A stretch of DNA of 28,807 nucleotides from a virus, in the IMG/VR virus record IMGVR_UViG_3300042924_000585, positions 1 through 28,807 of that record; one strand, written 5' to 3'. This document shows positions 1 to 7,606 of this stretch, one piece after another; positions within the stretch are counted from its first letter, which is position 1, and each line of letters opens with the position of its first letter. A program made the position numbers and the translations under genes. The notes beneath the pieces are model-generated. The model saw only the letters and a list, made by a program, of their open reading frames with translations, was not told the origin of the DNA and searched no databases.

Positions 1-176
1 CTAATCCTTCAACTTCAACACGCTCTAAGTAAGATGCGTCAAAGATTAATACTTTGTCATCAGTTACCCAAGAAGCAGATACAACTGGAACACCCCAGAT
101 TGTGATACCGCCGTTAGGAGAAACGATTACAGATCCGTTACCAGCATAGTAACCAGCAGCAACAGTAGCTTTCAAT
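1..176. repeat. Terminal overlap with 28632-28807 (circle closure)
   Basis: Positions 1-176 equal 28632-28807 except for position 50 (t) versus 28681 (c). The overlap lies in the middle of the capsid gene, so it is the assembly overlap of a circular or circularly permuted genome rather than a biological terminal repeat. The mismatch changes a Val codon from GTA to GTG, a silent change. Confidence 0.9.
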
Positions 177-961
177 AAGCGACCCATTTGTGTTTGGCTA
201 ACTAAAGCATAAGAAGGAACGAAGTTTGCAGTCTTTTGGTTACCGATGTAATCAATCAATTGTAACAAGTCGTTAGTTTCCGCAGTTGTAGTAGAACCAG
301 TTGCAGCACCAGATACACTTGTGAAGAATGCAGCGTTCTCAGCCTTAAAGAAATCTCTTTGTAACATTCTTGGTAATGTTTGAGTCATGAAAGGTAAAGA
401 CTTCAACATTTGCTTAGAGAAAGTAGAGAAACCAGCTAAGTAGTCGTTTACAACTTTAACTTCTGTTAAAGAGTAATTGTTCTCACCTTTATCGTTACCT
501 TCTGTTTGGTTAGCGATGTTGTTAGTTAAACCAGCGTTCTCACGATAGTAAACATACAATCCACTTTCACTTCTTACAGTTGGGATCAAATCTCTAAAGT
601 TAATGCTTTGTGCTGGTTGGATAGCTGGGTTTGGAGCGTAAGATGCTTGTGCATCACCAGTTAAGTTACCAGATAAAGTCATAGTTTTAACGTCAGATAA
701 ATCTAAACGATACTTACCATTAGACTTTAAAGACTTTTCCATTGCATCAAAGTTGCCATCTAATTTCTCCATGATAACTTCGTCAATGTGCTTTACTTCT
801 TTCTTAGCAGCTTTCTTTTGTGCAGCTAATTGAGAATCGATTTGTTTTTGTAACTCGTCTTTTACAACAGTTACTTGTGCAGCTACTTCTTTAATTTGAG
901 CTTCTGCATTAGCTTGGAAACCTTTAAGGTTTTCAGCCATTTCGTTAATTAAATTTTCCAT
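1..961 (-). CDS. Major capsid protein, HK97 fold (N-terminal part; gene continues at 28631-28498)
   Basis: This is the HK97-type major capsid protein that forms the icosahedral shell. The start codon is at 961, two bases after the protease stop. The first 95 or so residues (begins MENLINEMAENLKGFQANAE) are charged and coiled-coil-like, as expected for the HK97 delta/scaffold domain that the prohead protease removes. The rest is a typical capsid core with FRDLIPTVRSESG and a late hydrophobic stretch with ITIWGVPVV. Translation runs off position 1 in frame. Because position 1 equals 28632, the gene continues to a TAA at 28498, giving 364 aa, a normal family length. The neighbour order protease-capsid-connector supports the call. 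The family assignment is from memory of HK97 capsids; the junction is read directly. Confidence 0.9.
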   Translation of the reverse strand, partial: MENLINEMAENLKGFQANAEAQIKEVAAQVTVVKDELQKQIDSQLAAQKKAAKKEVKHIDEVIMEKLDGNFDAMEKSLKSNGKYRLDLSDVKTMTLSGNLTGDAQASYAPNPAIQPAQSINFRDLIPTVRSESGLYVYYRENAGLTNNIANQTEGNDKGENNYSLTEVKVVNDYLAGFSTFSKQMLKSLPFMTQTLPRMLQRDFFKAENAAFFTSVSGAATGSTTTAETNDLLQLIDYIGNQKTANFVPSYALVSQTQMGRLLKATVAAGYYAGNGSVIVSPNGGITIWGVPVVSASWVTDDKVLIFDASYLERVEVEGL

Positions 962-963
962 TT

Positions 964-1707
964 TTACTTTTTAAATAGATTGTTAAAATGTTTGATTGCT
1001 TTCAATACTTCTTCATTACTTTTCTCCTCTGGTGCTGGGGTCGGCTCAACTGCTAAAGCGGGTTGAGTGATAGTTTCAACAACTTCAAGTTCTAATAATG
1101 CAGCTTGTATTTGTTTTATTTGAATCTCCATTAAAGCAAAAGTGTCATCCGTAAAGGTTCCACCTCTAAATGCCTTAATCAAGTTTTCTAAACGCAAAGA
1201 TAATACTTCCTTGTTTTGTTTAAATTCATTTTTGAAACCCAATGTTGGAGTTTCTGGATTAGCCGCCCAAAGTACCGCTGAACCTTCATAAAGTTTTAAC
1301 TCTGTAATTGTTCTTACTCCAGTCTTTTGGTCAACTGTGCTTTTTAATGTAGTAAAACCGATTGAGTGTTGGTTGATTAAACCAGCTTCGTACAATTTAA
1401 TTGCATCTTCGCCGCACTCTGTTTCTATCAAGTCAGTAACCGCAACAAGCATATCGCCTTCAATGTATAATTCTTTAGGCTTACCTAAAGTATGTGCCAT
1501 ATCAGCTTTATGATCTACTAAAGACCAAATCATATTTTTCCCTGCTGGTCCTCTTTCTTTAATTGTCTTTGTGAACGCATCAGCAACAATAATATCGCCG
1601 TCTAAATCCACATTACCAATTCTTGACCAACACGCTTTAACTGTTCTTGTTTCTGGGGTTATGTCTAAAATCATTTCATCATATCCCTTTTGTTCAATTT
1701 TACTCAT
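964..1707 (-). CDS. HK97-family prohead protease (peptidase U35-like)
   Basis: This 247-aa serine protease should cleave the capsid delta domain during prohead maturation. Residues about 14-150 match the fold expected of the family: an opening strand (TVKACWSRIGNVDLDGDII), the catalytic His in SLVDHKAD (H66) and the catalytic Ser in INQHSIGF (S115), followed by LYEGSAVLWAANPET. The last 80 residues are charged with a proline-rich linker, a common variable tail. It lies immediately upstream of the capsid gene with a 2-bp gap, the canonical arrangement. A TAACTTTG box sits 5 bp before its ATG, so it may have its own promoter in addition to read-through from the portal genes. Confidence 0.93.
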   Translation of the reverse strand: MSKIEQKGYDEMILDITPETRTVKACWSRIGNVDLDGDIIVADAFTKTIKERGPAGKNMIWSLVDHKADMAHTLGKPKELYIEGDMLVAVTDLIETECGEDAIKLYEAGLINQHSIGFTTLKSTVDQKTGVRTITELKLYEGSAVLWAANPETPTLGFKNEFKQNKEVLSLRLENLIKAFRGGTFTDDTFALMEIQIKQIQAALLELEVVETITQPALAVEPTPAPEEKSNEEVLKAIKHFNNLFKK

Positions 1708-1711
1708 AAAA

Positions 1712-1719
1712 CAAAGTTA
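1712..1719 (-). promoter_or_regulatory. TAACTTTG, Bacteroidota -7-like box
   Basis: Minus-strand TAACTTTG matches the Bacteroidota -7 consensus TAnnTTTG and ends 4 bases before the protease start codon at 1707. No clear TTTG is seen 19-21 bp upstream, so it is only a half-supported promoter, and the very short leader could also mean it is part of the translation initiation region. The same octamer precedes the genes starting at 4777, 7594 and 21981. Confidence 0.35.
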
Positions 1720-1731
1720 TTAATTTTTTTA

Positions 1732-2634
1732 TTATTGTAATGCTTCTGCTATTAAATTACCAATTTGTATTCCTGCTATATTTCCAAGCGTTGCCCAAAT
1801 GAAACCCATATCTCCTTTTGGAGGGTTTGTGTCAAATGTTTTTAGTTTTCCGTTTGCATCTCTTTGAGCCTCAAAAGCAACTGTACATCTACAATTACAA
1901 GTATTAGCAGCACTTGCTCCGCTATCGCACGGATGCATCATTAATTCTACATTTCCGATATGAGTTCCACCTTTTGCCTTTGGACTTGTAGGAACTTTAA
2001 AAGGTTCGTCAAAATTTGCCTTAACTCCATCCATAACAAGATGGTCAGCATAACTTGGAGGCATTCTTCTTGTTCTTGCATCTCTTGCTGAAATCCATTC
2101 CTTAACAGTTACTAAGCCAGTTGCAGTCGCTCCAACCATTGCACCTAAGTTAGCAGCCCTTCCAGTTTCCGTTCTTGCTATAAGTTCCGCTCTAAAGTCA
2201 GTTATCCCAGCTTGTCTAAGCATTGGGATTAACTCTTGAATAGATAGGTTTTGCTCAAAGCCTTTTTGTAGGTATGCAGCAATTTGATTGATAGTTGTGT
2301 TTGTGATTTCGTCTGCTATCTGGCTTACCCCTTGTCTTTCTAAGAACTGAAGAATAACATAGGAATAAATATCCGTTTGGCTCATTTTTATTTCAAATGG
2401 CTCGTAAAAGCCTTTTGTAGCCTTTTTAACGGACTTATTTGTTGCAGTAGCCATCTTTGTACCTAAAGCAACGTGAAGCTGCTTAATTGTCTTAGAAATA
2501 CCCTTAGATGATATTGCAGCATAATCTTGGGTACGACAAAAGGTATCTACTTGCTTTTGTAGTTCTTTTTTGAACTTAGGCGAATAGGTCTTTAGTGCGT
2601 TTAAATATAGCTTCCTATAATCTTGCCAAATCAT
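1732..2634 (-). CDS. Minor head protein, Mu gpF / SPP1 gp7-like (MuF domain)
   Basis: This 300-aa minor capsid protein is expected to sit at the portal vertex inside the head. The N-terminal half is helical (KKELQKQVDTF, then KSVKKATKGFYEPF). The C-terminal half carries the MuF signature: LIARTETGRAANLGAM, the conserved KEWISARDARTR block, a DHLVMDGV block, and the closing Cys-rich HPCDSG / NTCNCRCTVAFE. The last three Cys with HP..DSG are the part of the family I recognise most securely. It overlaps its upstream neighbour by one base at 2634 and lies between portal and protease, where MuF genes normally sit. Confidence 0.88.
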   Translation of the reverse strand: MIWQDYRKLYLNALKTYSPKFKKELQKQVDTFCRTQDYAAISSKGISKTIKQLHVALGTKMATATNKSVKKATKGFYEPFEIKMSQTDIYSYVILQFLERQGVSQIADEITNTTINQIAAYLQKGFEQNLSIQELIPMLRQAGITDFRAELIARTETGRAANLGAMVGATATGLVTVKEWISARDARTRRMPPSYADHLVMDGVKANFDEPFKVPTSPKAKGGTHIGNVELMMHPCDSGASAANTCNCRCTVAFEAQRDANGKLKTFDTNPPKGDMGFIWATLGNIAGIQIGNLIAEALQ

Positions 2635-3029
2635 TAGGCATCAATTTTCTCTAATAACTTACCTGCTGCTTCAAATACATCAACTTGTTTTTGCTGACCT
2701 GCTCTTTGTCTAATAGCGATTAAACCTGCTCTATCTACATTCTCAAAATCACTTGTATAAATGTAGTGCCAATGTGCTTTAGTTTCTGGGTCTGCGATTG
2801 CATCAATACCTAAGTGCCATTTGCCATAAGCCGCCCATCCGTTCTCCTCTATAAACTTATTCTCTTGATCCATTGTTGGCGGAGTCCAAGATTGTGGTCT
2901 TTTAACCTTACCAGCATCTACCTTAGCATTCGCAAAAGTGTTTCCTGCTTTGTTGATGCCAGTTGTCTTTTTGATTTCCTCTATTAAATATTTAGATAAT
3001 TTAATAAATTTTTCTGCGTAGTTATTCAT
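2634..3029 (-). CDS. Head-region protein of unknown function (131 aa)
   Basis: I cannot name this protein. It has a helical N-terminus (YAEKFIKLSKYLIEEIKK), a basic proline-containing linker (KVKRPQSWTPPT), then a compact domain with WAAYGKWHLGID, HWHYIYTSDF and RAGLIAIRQRAG. The C-terminal block resembles small domains I have seen next to or fused to phage head proteins, where a W..LGID segment is followed by a GLIA..QRA segment. That is recollection, not a search result. It sits between the 124-aa protein and MuF with a 1-bp overlap downstream, so a head-assembly or packaging-vertex role is an inference from position. Confidence 0.8.
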   Translation of the reverse strand: MNNYAEKFIKLSKYLIEEIKKTTGINKAGNTFANAKVDAGKVKRPQSWTPPTMDQENKFIEENGWAAYGKWHLGIDAIADPETKAHWHYIYTSDFENVDRAGLIAIRQRAGQQKQVDVFEAAGKLLEKIDA

Positions 3030-3030
3030 T

Positions 3031-3405
3031 TTATTTATTTGGATTGTAAGCCCAGTTCTTAAGAGATATATCCCTTTTAGATGGGCAAGTTTTTGATACT
3101 GGTTCCCCTTGTTCCATGTTCTTCATACGGCTAACAAAACTAATCGTTCTATTAGCTGACTTAACCTCGTTTGCACCCCACTCGCTTTTCTTCTTGCTAA
3201 GTAGGTTTAAGTTTCTTGTTATTGGGCTTCTATCTAATGAAGCTAACTTAGAGCAATCTGTTTCGCTCCAAGCCTTTAACTCCGAATAAGACATATTTAC
3301 TATGTCGTGATACTTTGTATAAACTTCGTCTATTATCTCGCTTAGGTCGGCTTTTAACTCAACCTTTAGATCAAATAAAATATCAATTAACTCTTGACTA
3401 TTCAT
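3031..3405 (-). CDS. Head-region protein with a conserved LDRSPI...SKRDISLKNWAYNP domain (124 aa)
   Basis: The N-terminal 40 residues are acidic and helical. Residues about 38-124 form a small domain with MSYSELKAWSET, ASLDRSPITRNLNLLSKKK, ANRTISFVSRMKN and SKRDISLKNWAYNP. I recognise this block as one that recurs in phage and large-virus proteins (I believe DUF6321-like), but its function is not known to me. It overlaps the portal gene by 8 bp (3398-3405), indicating translational coupling, and is one base from the next gene. A structural or head-vertex role is inferred from position only. Confidence 0.8.
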   Translation of the reverse strand: MNSQELIDILFDLKVELKADLSEIIDEVYTKYHDIVNMSYSELKAWSETDCSKLASLDRSPITRNLNLLSKKKSEWGANEVKSANRTISFVSRMKNMEQGEPVSKTCPSKRDISLKNWAYNPNK

Positions 3406-4777
3406 TTGGTAAGTTTAATGGTTGGAAGTCGTCAACTGGTTGCAAAGAACTTGGGATGTAAAGTTTCTCCATTTCTTCTTCTGGAATATAGTCTGGAATT
3501 TCTAATCCCATGATATCCATCTTTTGCTTAGGAGCAATCCACCAAGCCTTGTCTAACCATTCTACTTGTTCGCTCTTGTTAGCTTCTAATTCTCCGTAAA
3601 CAGATGCGTCAAAATCAACATAAATATTGGAACCTCTGTAACCCCAATCGCTATGCAACTTTCTATTGATGTTATCACGCATTCCAATAAGTAAAGGCAA
3701 AGCACAACGTAAAGTCAAAGCCTTTTCGCCTTCTCTTTGATTATTGTAAGTCTTATTTTCGCTATCGTTTAATAATTGTGCCGGTACTCCGTAAATATTG
3801 CAAAGTGCTTTCATATCCCACTTCTCACTTTCAATAATGTCAAGTTCTACCGGACTTAATCCTATTTGTTTCCAATCTACTTTATAACCACTAACCGCAA
3901 TTGAATTAAAGTTAGCCGCTCCGCCTTTCTCACTAACCGCTCTTTTAAGTGCTTGTGCTTGTTGGCTTCCACTAATTGGATCAAAGCGTTCATCGTTCAT
4001 AAAAAGAACTCCAGCTGGACCGCCATTCTGGAAAGATGCAACCGCAGCAGTCTTGGCTTCGTTCGAACGAGTCAAGTTTCTCGCAGCAGCCATCAAAGGA
4101 GATTGTCCATATAATTGATTGCCAGTAGTATTCCATTGTGGGTTAAAGTATTTGTCTTGTAATATTTCTTGTTTCGTAAAGTTCCATAATGGTCCGTAAT
4201 TCAACTGATAACCTGCAATTGTTGGAGGGAACTCTAATGTGTTTGCTAAGATGTACATATATTGAGATGGAAGCACAAACAACTCGTAAGGTTTGCCGTT
4301 ATTGTTCCCACCTTCAATCATTTTAGCATATACGAAAGAGTTACCAGTAATTAACTTGAAACCTGCCCAAGCCTCAACCAAATCACCCCAAGTATCTTCT
4401 TCGTTAGGATATTTTAGTAACTCGTTAAGTCTTGCATCGCCAGTATATAATTCAAATGCTTTCTTGTGTAAATTATTTACTTCTTTCCAGTTTTCAATCT
4501 TATCTGGTTGGCTGATTAAAGCCTTATATTTCTTTGCTGAAACTTCATCAACTACTTTGTAAACATGCCAAGGGGCAATCTTTGTTTTATCAGTAATTAG
4601 CTTAACAATTGAATAAACTATATCGTTTGCTTGATAGCCTTCGTTTACGAAACTAATATTGTCGCCACCTTGCCAAGTTACGATGCCTTGTTGTATTGCT
4701 ACTTGTCCGTTGAAAGGTATGTTTGGCAAAATAGTGTTTAGCTTCTGTTTTTTCTTCAAGAAGTCAAATAATCCCAT
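3398..4777 (-). CDS. Portal protein (HK97 gp3-like)
   Basis: This 459-aa protein forms the dodecameric portal ring through which DNA is packaged. It has the family layout: N-terminal KKKQKLN, a KLITDKTKIAPWHVYK segment, WAGFKLITGNSFVYAKM, NYGPLWNFTKQEILQDKYFNP, and the stem/wing block YGQSPLMAAARNLTRSNEAKTA followed by FQNGGPAGVLFM. Further on, VPAQLLNDSENKTYNNQREGE and the C-terminal LRCALPLLIGMRDNINRKL are typical of the siphovirus phage_portal family. It follows the large terminase after a 35-bp gap holding a TAACTTTG box, and overlaps the next gene by 8 bp. Confidence 0.92.
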   Translation of the reverse strand: MGLFDFLKKKQKLNTILPNIPFNGQVAIQQGIVTWQGGDNISFVNEGYQANDIVYSIVKLITDKTKIAPWHVYKVVDEVSAKKYKALISQPDKIENWKEVNNLHKKAFELYTGDARLNELLKYPNEEDTWGDLVEAWAGFKLITGNSFVYAKMIEGGNNNGKPYELFVLPSQYMYILANTLEFPPTIAGYQLNYGPLWNFTKQEILQDKYFNPQWNTTGNQLYGQSPLMAAARNLTRSNEAKTAAVASFQNGGPAGVLFMNDERFDPISGSQQAQALKRAVSEKGGAANFNSIAVSGYKVDWKQIGLSPVELDIIESEKWDMKALCNIYGVPAQLLNDSENKTYNNQREGEKALTLRCALPLLIGMRDNINRKLHSDWGYRGSNIYVDFDASVYGELEANKSEQVEWLDKAWWIAPKQKMDIMGLEIPDYIPEEEMEKLYIPSSLQPVDDFQPLNLPNE

Positions 4778-4793
4778 TTGTGTATATTTTAGT

Positions 4794-4801
4794 CAAAGTT
4801 A
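4794..4801 (-). promoter_or_regulatory. TAACTTTG, Bacteroidota -7-like box before portal
   Basis: Minus-strand TAACTTTG lies 16 bp before the portal ATG (4777), in one of the few gaps (4778-4812) of the head operon. It matches TAnnTTTG. The -33 position has no clear TTTG. It could give an internal late promoter for the head genes. Confidence 0.4.
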
Positions 4802-4812
4802 AAGATTTTATA

Positions 4813-6126
4813 TTAGAATACGCTCACTTCAAATCTTGGCTTGTATTCAAAAACCATTCTCATTGCAAGACAATCGCTAAAGTCTGGCGAACGACCTATC
4901 AACGCTTTTACTTTGTCTTTAGGTATTATTCCTTTTTTGCCATCGTTATCTACTGACTTTTGTTTGACTTGCTCTAACTCTTGGATAATCTTTTCTTTGA
5001 TTGTGCCAGATGCGTTAATGAAGATTTTGTTGTCGTTTATGTACTCTGCTAACTTGTAATAGCATTGCGACTTTAGGTTATCAAAGTTTTCTTTTTGTCT
5101 TGTTACTGGGTTTTCTAATGGAGAACTATTATTGACAAAGTTCTTGCAACCTTGTATCATATCAGCAACTCCACCGCCTACTCCATCGGAGTCCACCACC
5201 ACTTGTGAATTGGGTATTTGAAACTCGGCTTGAAATTGCTTTATGATGTTAGCCACTTCCACAACTGACTTGCCTTGATACTGATGAAGTTTAACCCTAA
5301 AACCATCCCATATACCAATAACAGTAGAATCGCTGCCGAAACGTGCAACATCACAACTAATGTAACGTGAGCCATTAGGTAAATAGCCGCTATTGAAAGC
5401 ATCAAGAATTTTGTCATAGTCTATTAAAGTTGATGGATCATTTGAATATTCCCAGTTTCCAAATAGCAAACGTTCCTTTGAAACTGTGTCTAAGGTTAAA
5501 AGGTTTTGTTTATAGTGCTTTGATATAAATGGGTTATCGTCAATTAACGATGGAATGAATTGTTTATTATTTGCTATTGTGCCGTCTACTTGTGGCTTGT
5601 AAAACTCCGAGTAGGTCCAGTTTTTAGCTGGGTTGCAAGTGTAAAGTACTTTAGGGATTAAATCGTTTTCATCAAGCTGATATCTTATCCTTGACTTTAT
5701 GATGTTTCGTGCCTTATCTTCTATCTGGTTAGCTTCGTCTATAAAAGCATCGGTTATCTCTAACGAACCCAACTCGTCAAAGTTTGGATCGGAAGGGTAA
5801 GCGTAAAGGTCTTTAAGTAGAATAATTGAGCCATTAAATAATTCTATTTGGCTCATTTGACCATTGTACTTGTAATGCTTACCAGCTTCTAAGCCTTGCA
5901 TCTTTGCTACTTGAAAGAACGATACTAATGTAGTTTCCTTAAGTGTTTTAAGCACGGCACGACCTATTAAGCCTCTTGTGTTTGGATATTTTAGTCTTTG
6001 TTTTAACTGCCAGTAACAACCTAATGCAGTTTTGCCACCACCAGCCCCACCACCAAATAAAATCTCATTTGTGGTTTTATCTTCAAGTAAATCTAAGGCT
6101 ATGGTTTGTTTTATCGATAATTCCAT
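4813..6126 (-). CDS. terL: Terminase large subunit (packaging ATPase and nuclease)
   Basis: This 437-aa motor protein has both expected domains. The N-terminal ATPase has a Walker A-type P-loop FGGGAGGGKTALG at about residues 24-36, a coupling-type RGLIGRAVLKTLKETT segment, and a Walker B with catalytic acid in ITDAFIDEANQI. The C-terminal RNase H-like nuclease shows its acidic positions in SCDVARFGSDSTVIG, QVVVDSDGVGGGV and the late RSPDFSDCLAMR. It starts one base inside the small terminase stop, so the two are coupled. The glycine-rich P-loop is typical of terminase family 6 proteins of Bacteroidota phages. Confidence 0.94.
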   Translation of the reverse strand: MELSIKQTIALDLLEDKTTNEILFGGGAGGGKTALGCYWQLKQRLKYPNTRGLIGRAVLKTLKETTLVSFFQVAKMQGLEAGKHYKYNGQMSQIELFNGSIILLKDLYAYPSDPNFDELGSLEITDAFIDEANQIEDKARNIIKSRIRYQLDENDLIPKVLYTCNPAKNWTYSEFYKPQVDGTIANNKQFIPSLIDDNPFISKHYKQNLLTLDTVSKERLLFGNWEYSNDPSTLIDYDKILDAFNSGYLPNGSRYISCDVARFGSDSTVIGIWDGFRVKLHQYQGKSVVEVANIIKQFQAEFQIPNSQVVVDSDGVGGGVADMIQGCKNFVNNSSPLENPVTRQKENFDNLKSQCYYKLAEYINDNKIFINASGTIKEKIIQELEQVKQKSVDNDGKKGIIPKDKVKALIGRSPDFSDCLAMRMVFEYKPRFEVSVF

Positions 6127-6473
6127 TATAGGCTACCAGTATTTCCTACGTAAGTTTTTTTCTCCTCCCAAGTTATGTTCATGCCACCGCTTACTTCTAC
6201 CTCTGTTGATTGCTTAGGCTTACCCTCTAATCGGTCTAAGATAATCTCATAGGCTTTAAGGTCGCCCTTTCTTGCCTTAGCTATAATCTGCATATCTAAT
6301 TGTTCTGCTATGCTAAATTCTTCTTCTTCTCCAGTTACTGGGTTTCTAACCTTAGTTACTAATTCAAGTAATCTAAGTAATCTTGTCTTTGAGTTAAGTA
6401 CTCCTTTAGGCTTTCCGTTTGGGTTTCTTACTTCGCCTTTCTTAGCTGGTATTAAATTTTGTTCGTTTGCCAT
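6126..6473 (-). CDS. Probable terminase small subunit / DUF5681-like packaging protein
   Basis: This is a 115-aa protein directly upstream of the large terminase with a 1-bp overlap. The N-terminus has a basic KKGEVRNPNGKPKG motif, which I associate with DUF5681 proteins found next to terminases. The middle (TRLLRLLELVTKVRNP, then LDMQIIAKARKGDLKAYEI) is helical and ends in LDRLEGKPKQS, also typical of that group. The position makes DNA recognition for packaging the most likely role. A plain scaffolding or unknown role remains possible. A TATCTTTG box lies 28 bp before its ATG. Confidence 0.82.
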   Translation of the reverse strand: MANEQNLIPAKKGEVRNPNGKPKGVLNSKTRLLRLLELVTKVRNPVTGEEEEFSIAEQLDMQIIAKARKGDLKAYEIILDRLEGKPKQSTEVEVSGGMNITWEEKKTYVGNTGSL

Positions 6474-6497
6474 TTTTTCTAATCAATTTCTAATCAA

Positions 6498-6932
6498 TTA
6501 CAAAGATACACCACAATTTGGGCAAATAGTTCCACTTTTAGTATTATCAATCTTTTTAGGTTCGTCAATTGTAGGTACAAGAAAGTCAACATCTACTCCC
6601 CAATCGTTTAAATCTTCCAATTGCCAATCTTCGTTAGCTAACATTTCCATATCCCAATCTCCATAATGGGTATTATCTATTACGAGTAATTTTTGTTTTT
6701 CTCTTGGGGTAAGATTTGGCATAACAATAACTGGCACATCTTGAATACCTAATTCTAAACAAGCACGATACCTTTGATTGCCTCCTAAGATTATATTGTT
6801 TTCATCAAGTATTAAAGGTTTGGCTTCTAATAGCTTTAGATCATCTTGAATAGATTTTACCAATTTAGCAAACTCATTCTTGCCAATTGTTCTTGGATTA
6901 TTTGGATTAGGTCTAATTTGATTTATGTCCAT
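6498..6932 (-). CDS. ParB/Srx-like domain protein
   Basis: This 144-aa protein starts with the ParB-type fold: INQIRPNPNNPRTI, FAKLVKSIQDD, KPLILDENNIILGGNQRYRACLELG and VPVIVMPNLTPREKQKLL. The GGNQRYRA motif is the ParB box equivalent that binds nucleotide in this superfamily. After residue 95 the chain is acidic (NTHYGDWDMEMLANEDW) and it ends in a single CPNC pair. Such stand-alone ParB-like proteins are common beside phage terminases and methyltransferases; proposed roles include nicking nuclease or DNA-binding regulator, and the sequence alone does not decide. Its start overlaps the upstream zinc-ribbon gene by one base. Confidence 0.87.
   Translation of the reverse strand: MDINQIRPNPNNPRTIGKNEFAKLVKSIQDDLKLLEAKPLILDENNIILGGNQRYRACLELGIQDVPVIVMPNLTPREKQKLLVIDNTHYGDWDMEMLANEDWQLEDLNDWGVDVDFLVPTIDEPKKIDNTKSGTICPNCGVSL
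6501..6508 (-). promoter_or_regulatory. TATCTTTG, -7-like box before the small terminase gene
   Basis: Minus-strand TATCTTTG fits TAnnTTTG and lies 28 bp before the start at 6473, overlapping the last codons of the ParB-like gene. No clear -33 TTTG is at the right distance. It may start the packaging/head block. Confidence 0.35.
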
Positions 6933-7126
6933 TATCGGTTTTTTGTATCAGTTCTAATAGAATGTAATTGTGGTTTAACTTCTTTAAGTATATTGTCATA
7001 ACCTATTAACTCACTACATTTATTACATTTTAAGTAATGCTTTTGTAAATCGCTTTGCCAAACATAGCACTCATTGATAGTGCCGCATTTACATTTGTAT
7101 TTTCTTTTTGCACAAGTATTTTTCAT
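6932..7126 (-). CDS. Small zinc-ribbon protein (64 aa)
   Basis: Four Cys arranged as CKCG at residues about 12-15 and CNKC at about 34-37 form a likely zinc ribbon, with a further Cys at residues 5 and 20. The C-terminal 20 residues are basic. Its function is not identifiable; such ribbons usually bind nucleic acid or protein. The start overlaps the upstream 39-aa gene as ATGA and the stop overlaps the ParB-like gene by one base, so the three are translated as a chain. Confidence 0.78.
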   Translation of the reverse strand: MKNTCAKRKYKCKCGTINECYVWQSDLQKHYLKCNKCSELIGYDNILKEVKPQLHSIRTDTKNR

Positions 7127-7242
7127 CGCCCTTGTCTATTATATGGTTTTACTGGTTTGTCTTTTGGACCAGATGTTTTTTTGTATTTTCCGCATTTGCG
7201 TTTCCCAAAGCTGACTTTGTTTGAGTTATTTGCCTTCGCCAT
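7123..7242 (-). CDS. 39-aa highly basic small protein
   Basis: The minus strand from the ATG at 7242 to the TGA at 7123 encodes 39 residues, starting MAKANNSNKVSFGKRKCGKY and rich in Lys and Arg, with PKDKPVKPYNRQGR at the end. It overlaps the NinG-like gene by 17 bp and the zinc-ribbon gene by an ATGA, and fills what would otherwise be a 99-bp gap in a gap-free operon, which is the main support for it being real. The composition suggests nucleic-acid binding, possibly a ribosomal-protein mimic in shape, but no function can be assigned. Confidence 0.7.
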   Translation of the reverse strand: MAKANNSNKVSFGKRKCGKYKKTSGPKDKPVKPYNRQGR

Positions 7243-7594
7243 ATTTTTCTATTAATTCGTTTAATTCAGTTCTTGACCATTTGTAAACCTTAACTCTTGT
7301 TGCTATTGTTTCTAATCCTTTAACCGCAGGTTCACCTAACTTGTTTACTAAGCCTATTCTATACATAGCTTGGTTCCCATGTTTATACATATTGCACCCA
7401 GCACATTGTAGGTTTATATTCCATTCATTAAACCTTAAAGCAGAATATCCTTTAACTGGAAAATAATGCCCAGCTTGATTTGCGTTTTGACTTCCGCAAG
7501 AAATACAAGGCAATCCTTCGTCTCTTTTGCGAACGTATGCGTTAATCACCTTTTGTGTTTTTTCTAATAGCTTGGGTAATGGAGTTAATGCCAT
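7226..7594 (-). CDS. NinG/Rap-like HNH recombination nuclease
   Basis: This 122-aa protein resembles lambda NinG (Rap), a structure-selective nuclease for recombination intermediates. The key pieces are INAYVRKRDEGLPCISCG (first Cys pair), QAGHYFPVKGYSALRF (His of the HNH-like core), NEWNINLQCAGCNMYKHGN (second Cys pair, then Asn and His) and YRIGLVNKLGEPAVKGLE. The two CxxC pairs flanking GHY match the zinc-binding HNH arrangement in the family. The length is somewhat below full NinG because the variable N-terminus is short. A TAACTTTG box lies just upstream of the start. Confidence 0.87.
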   Translation of the reverse strand: MALTPLPKLLEKTQKVINAYVRKRDEGLPCISCGSQNANQAGHYFPVKGYSALRFNEWNINLQCAGCNMYKHGNQAMYRIGLVNKLGEPAVKGLETIATRVKVYKWSRTELNELIEKYGEGK

Positions 7595-7598
7595 ATGG

Positions 7599-7606
7599 CA
7601 AAGTTA
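7599..7606 (-). promoter_or_regulatory. TAACTTTG, -7-like box before the NinG-like gene
   Basis: Minus-strand TAACTTTG ends 5 bp before the ATG at 7594. A GTTG lies 20 bp upstream of the box, which is a 3-of-4 match to the -33 TTTG at the normal spacing. This makes it one of the better-supported promoters of the set. Confidence 0.4.

Noticed and set aside
6310-6666. 118-codon plus-strand frame over the small terminase and ParB-like genes
   Set aside because: It spans two well-supported minus-strand genes and their gap, with low-complexity Ser/Leu composition.
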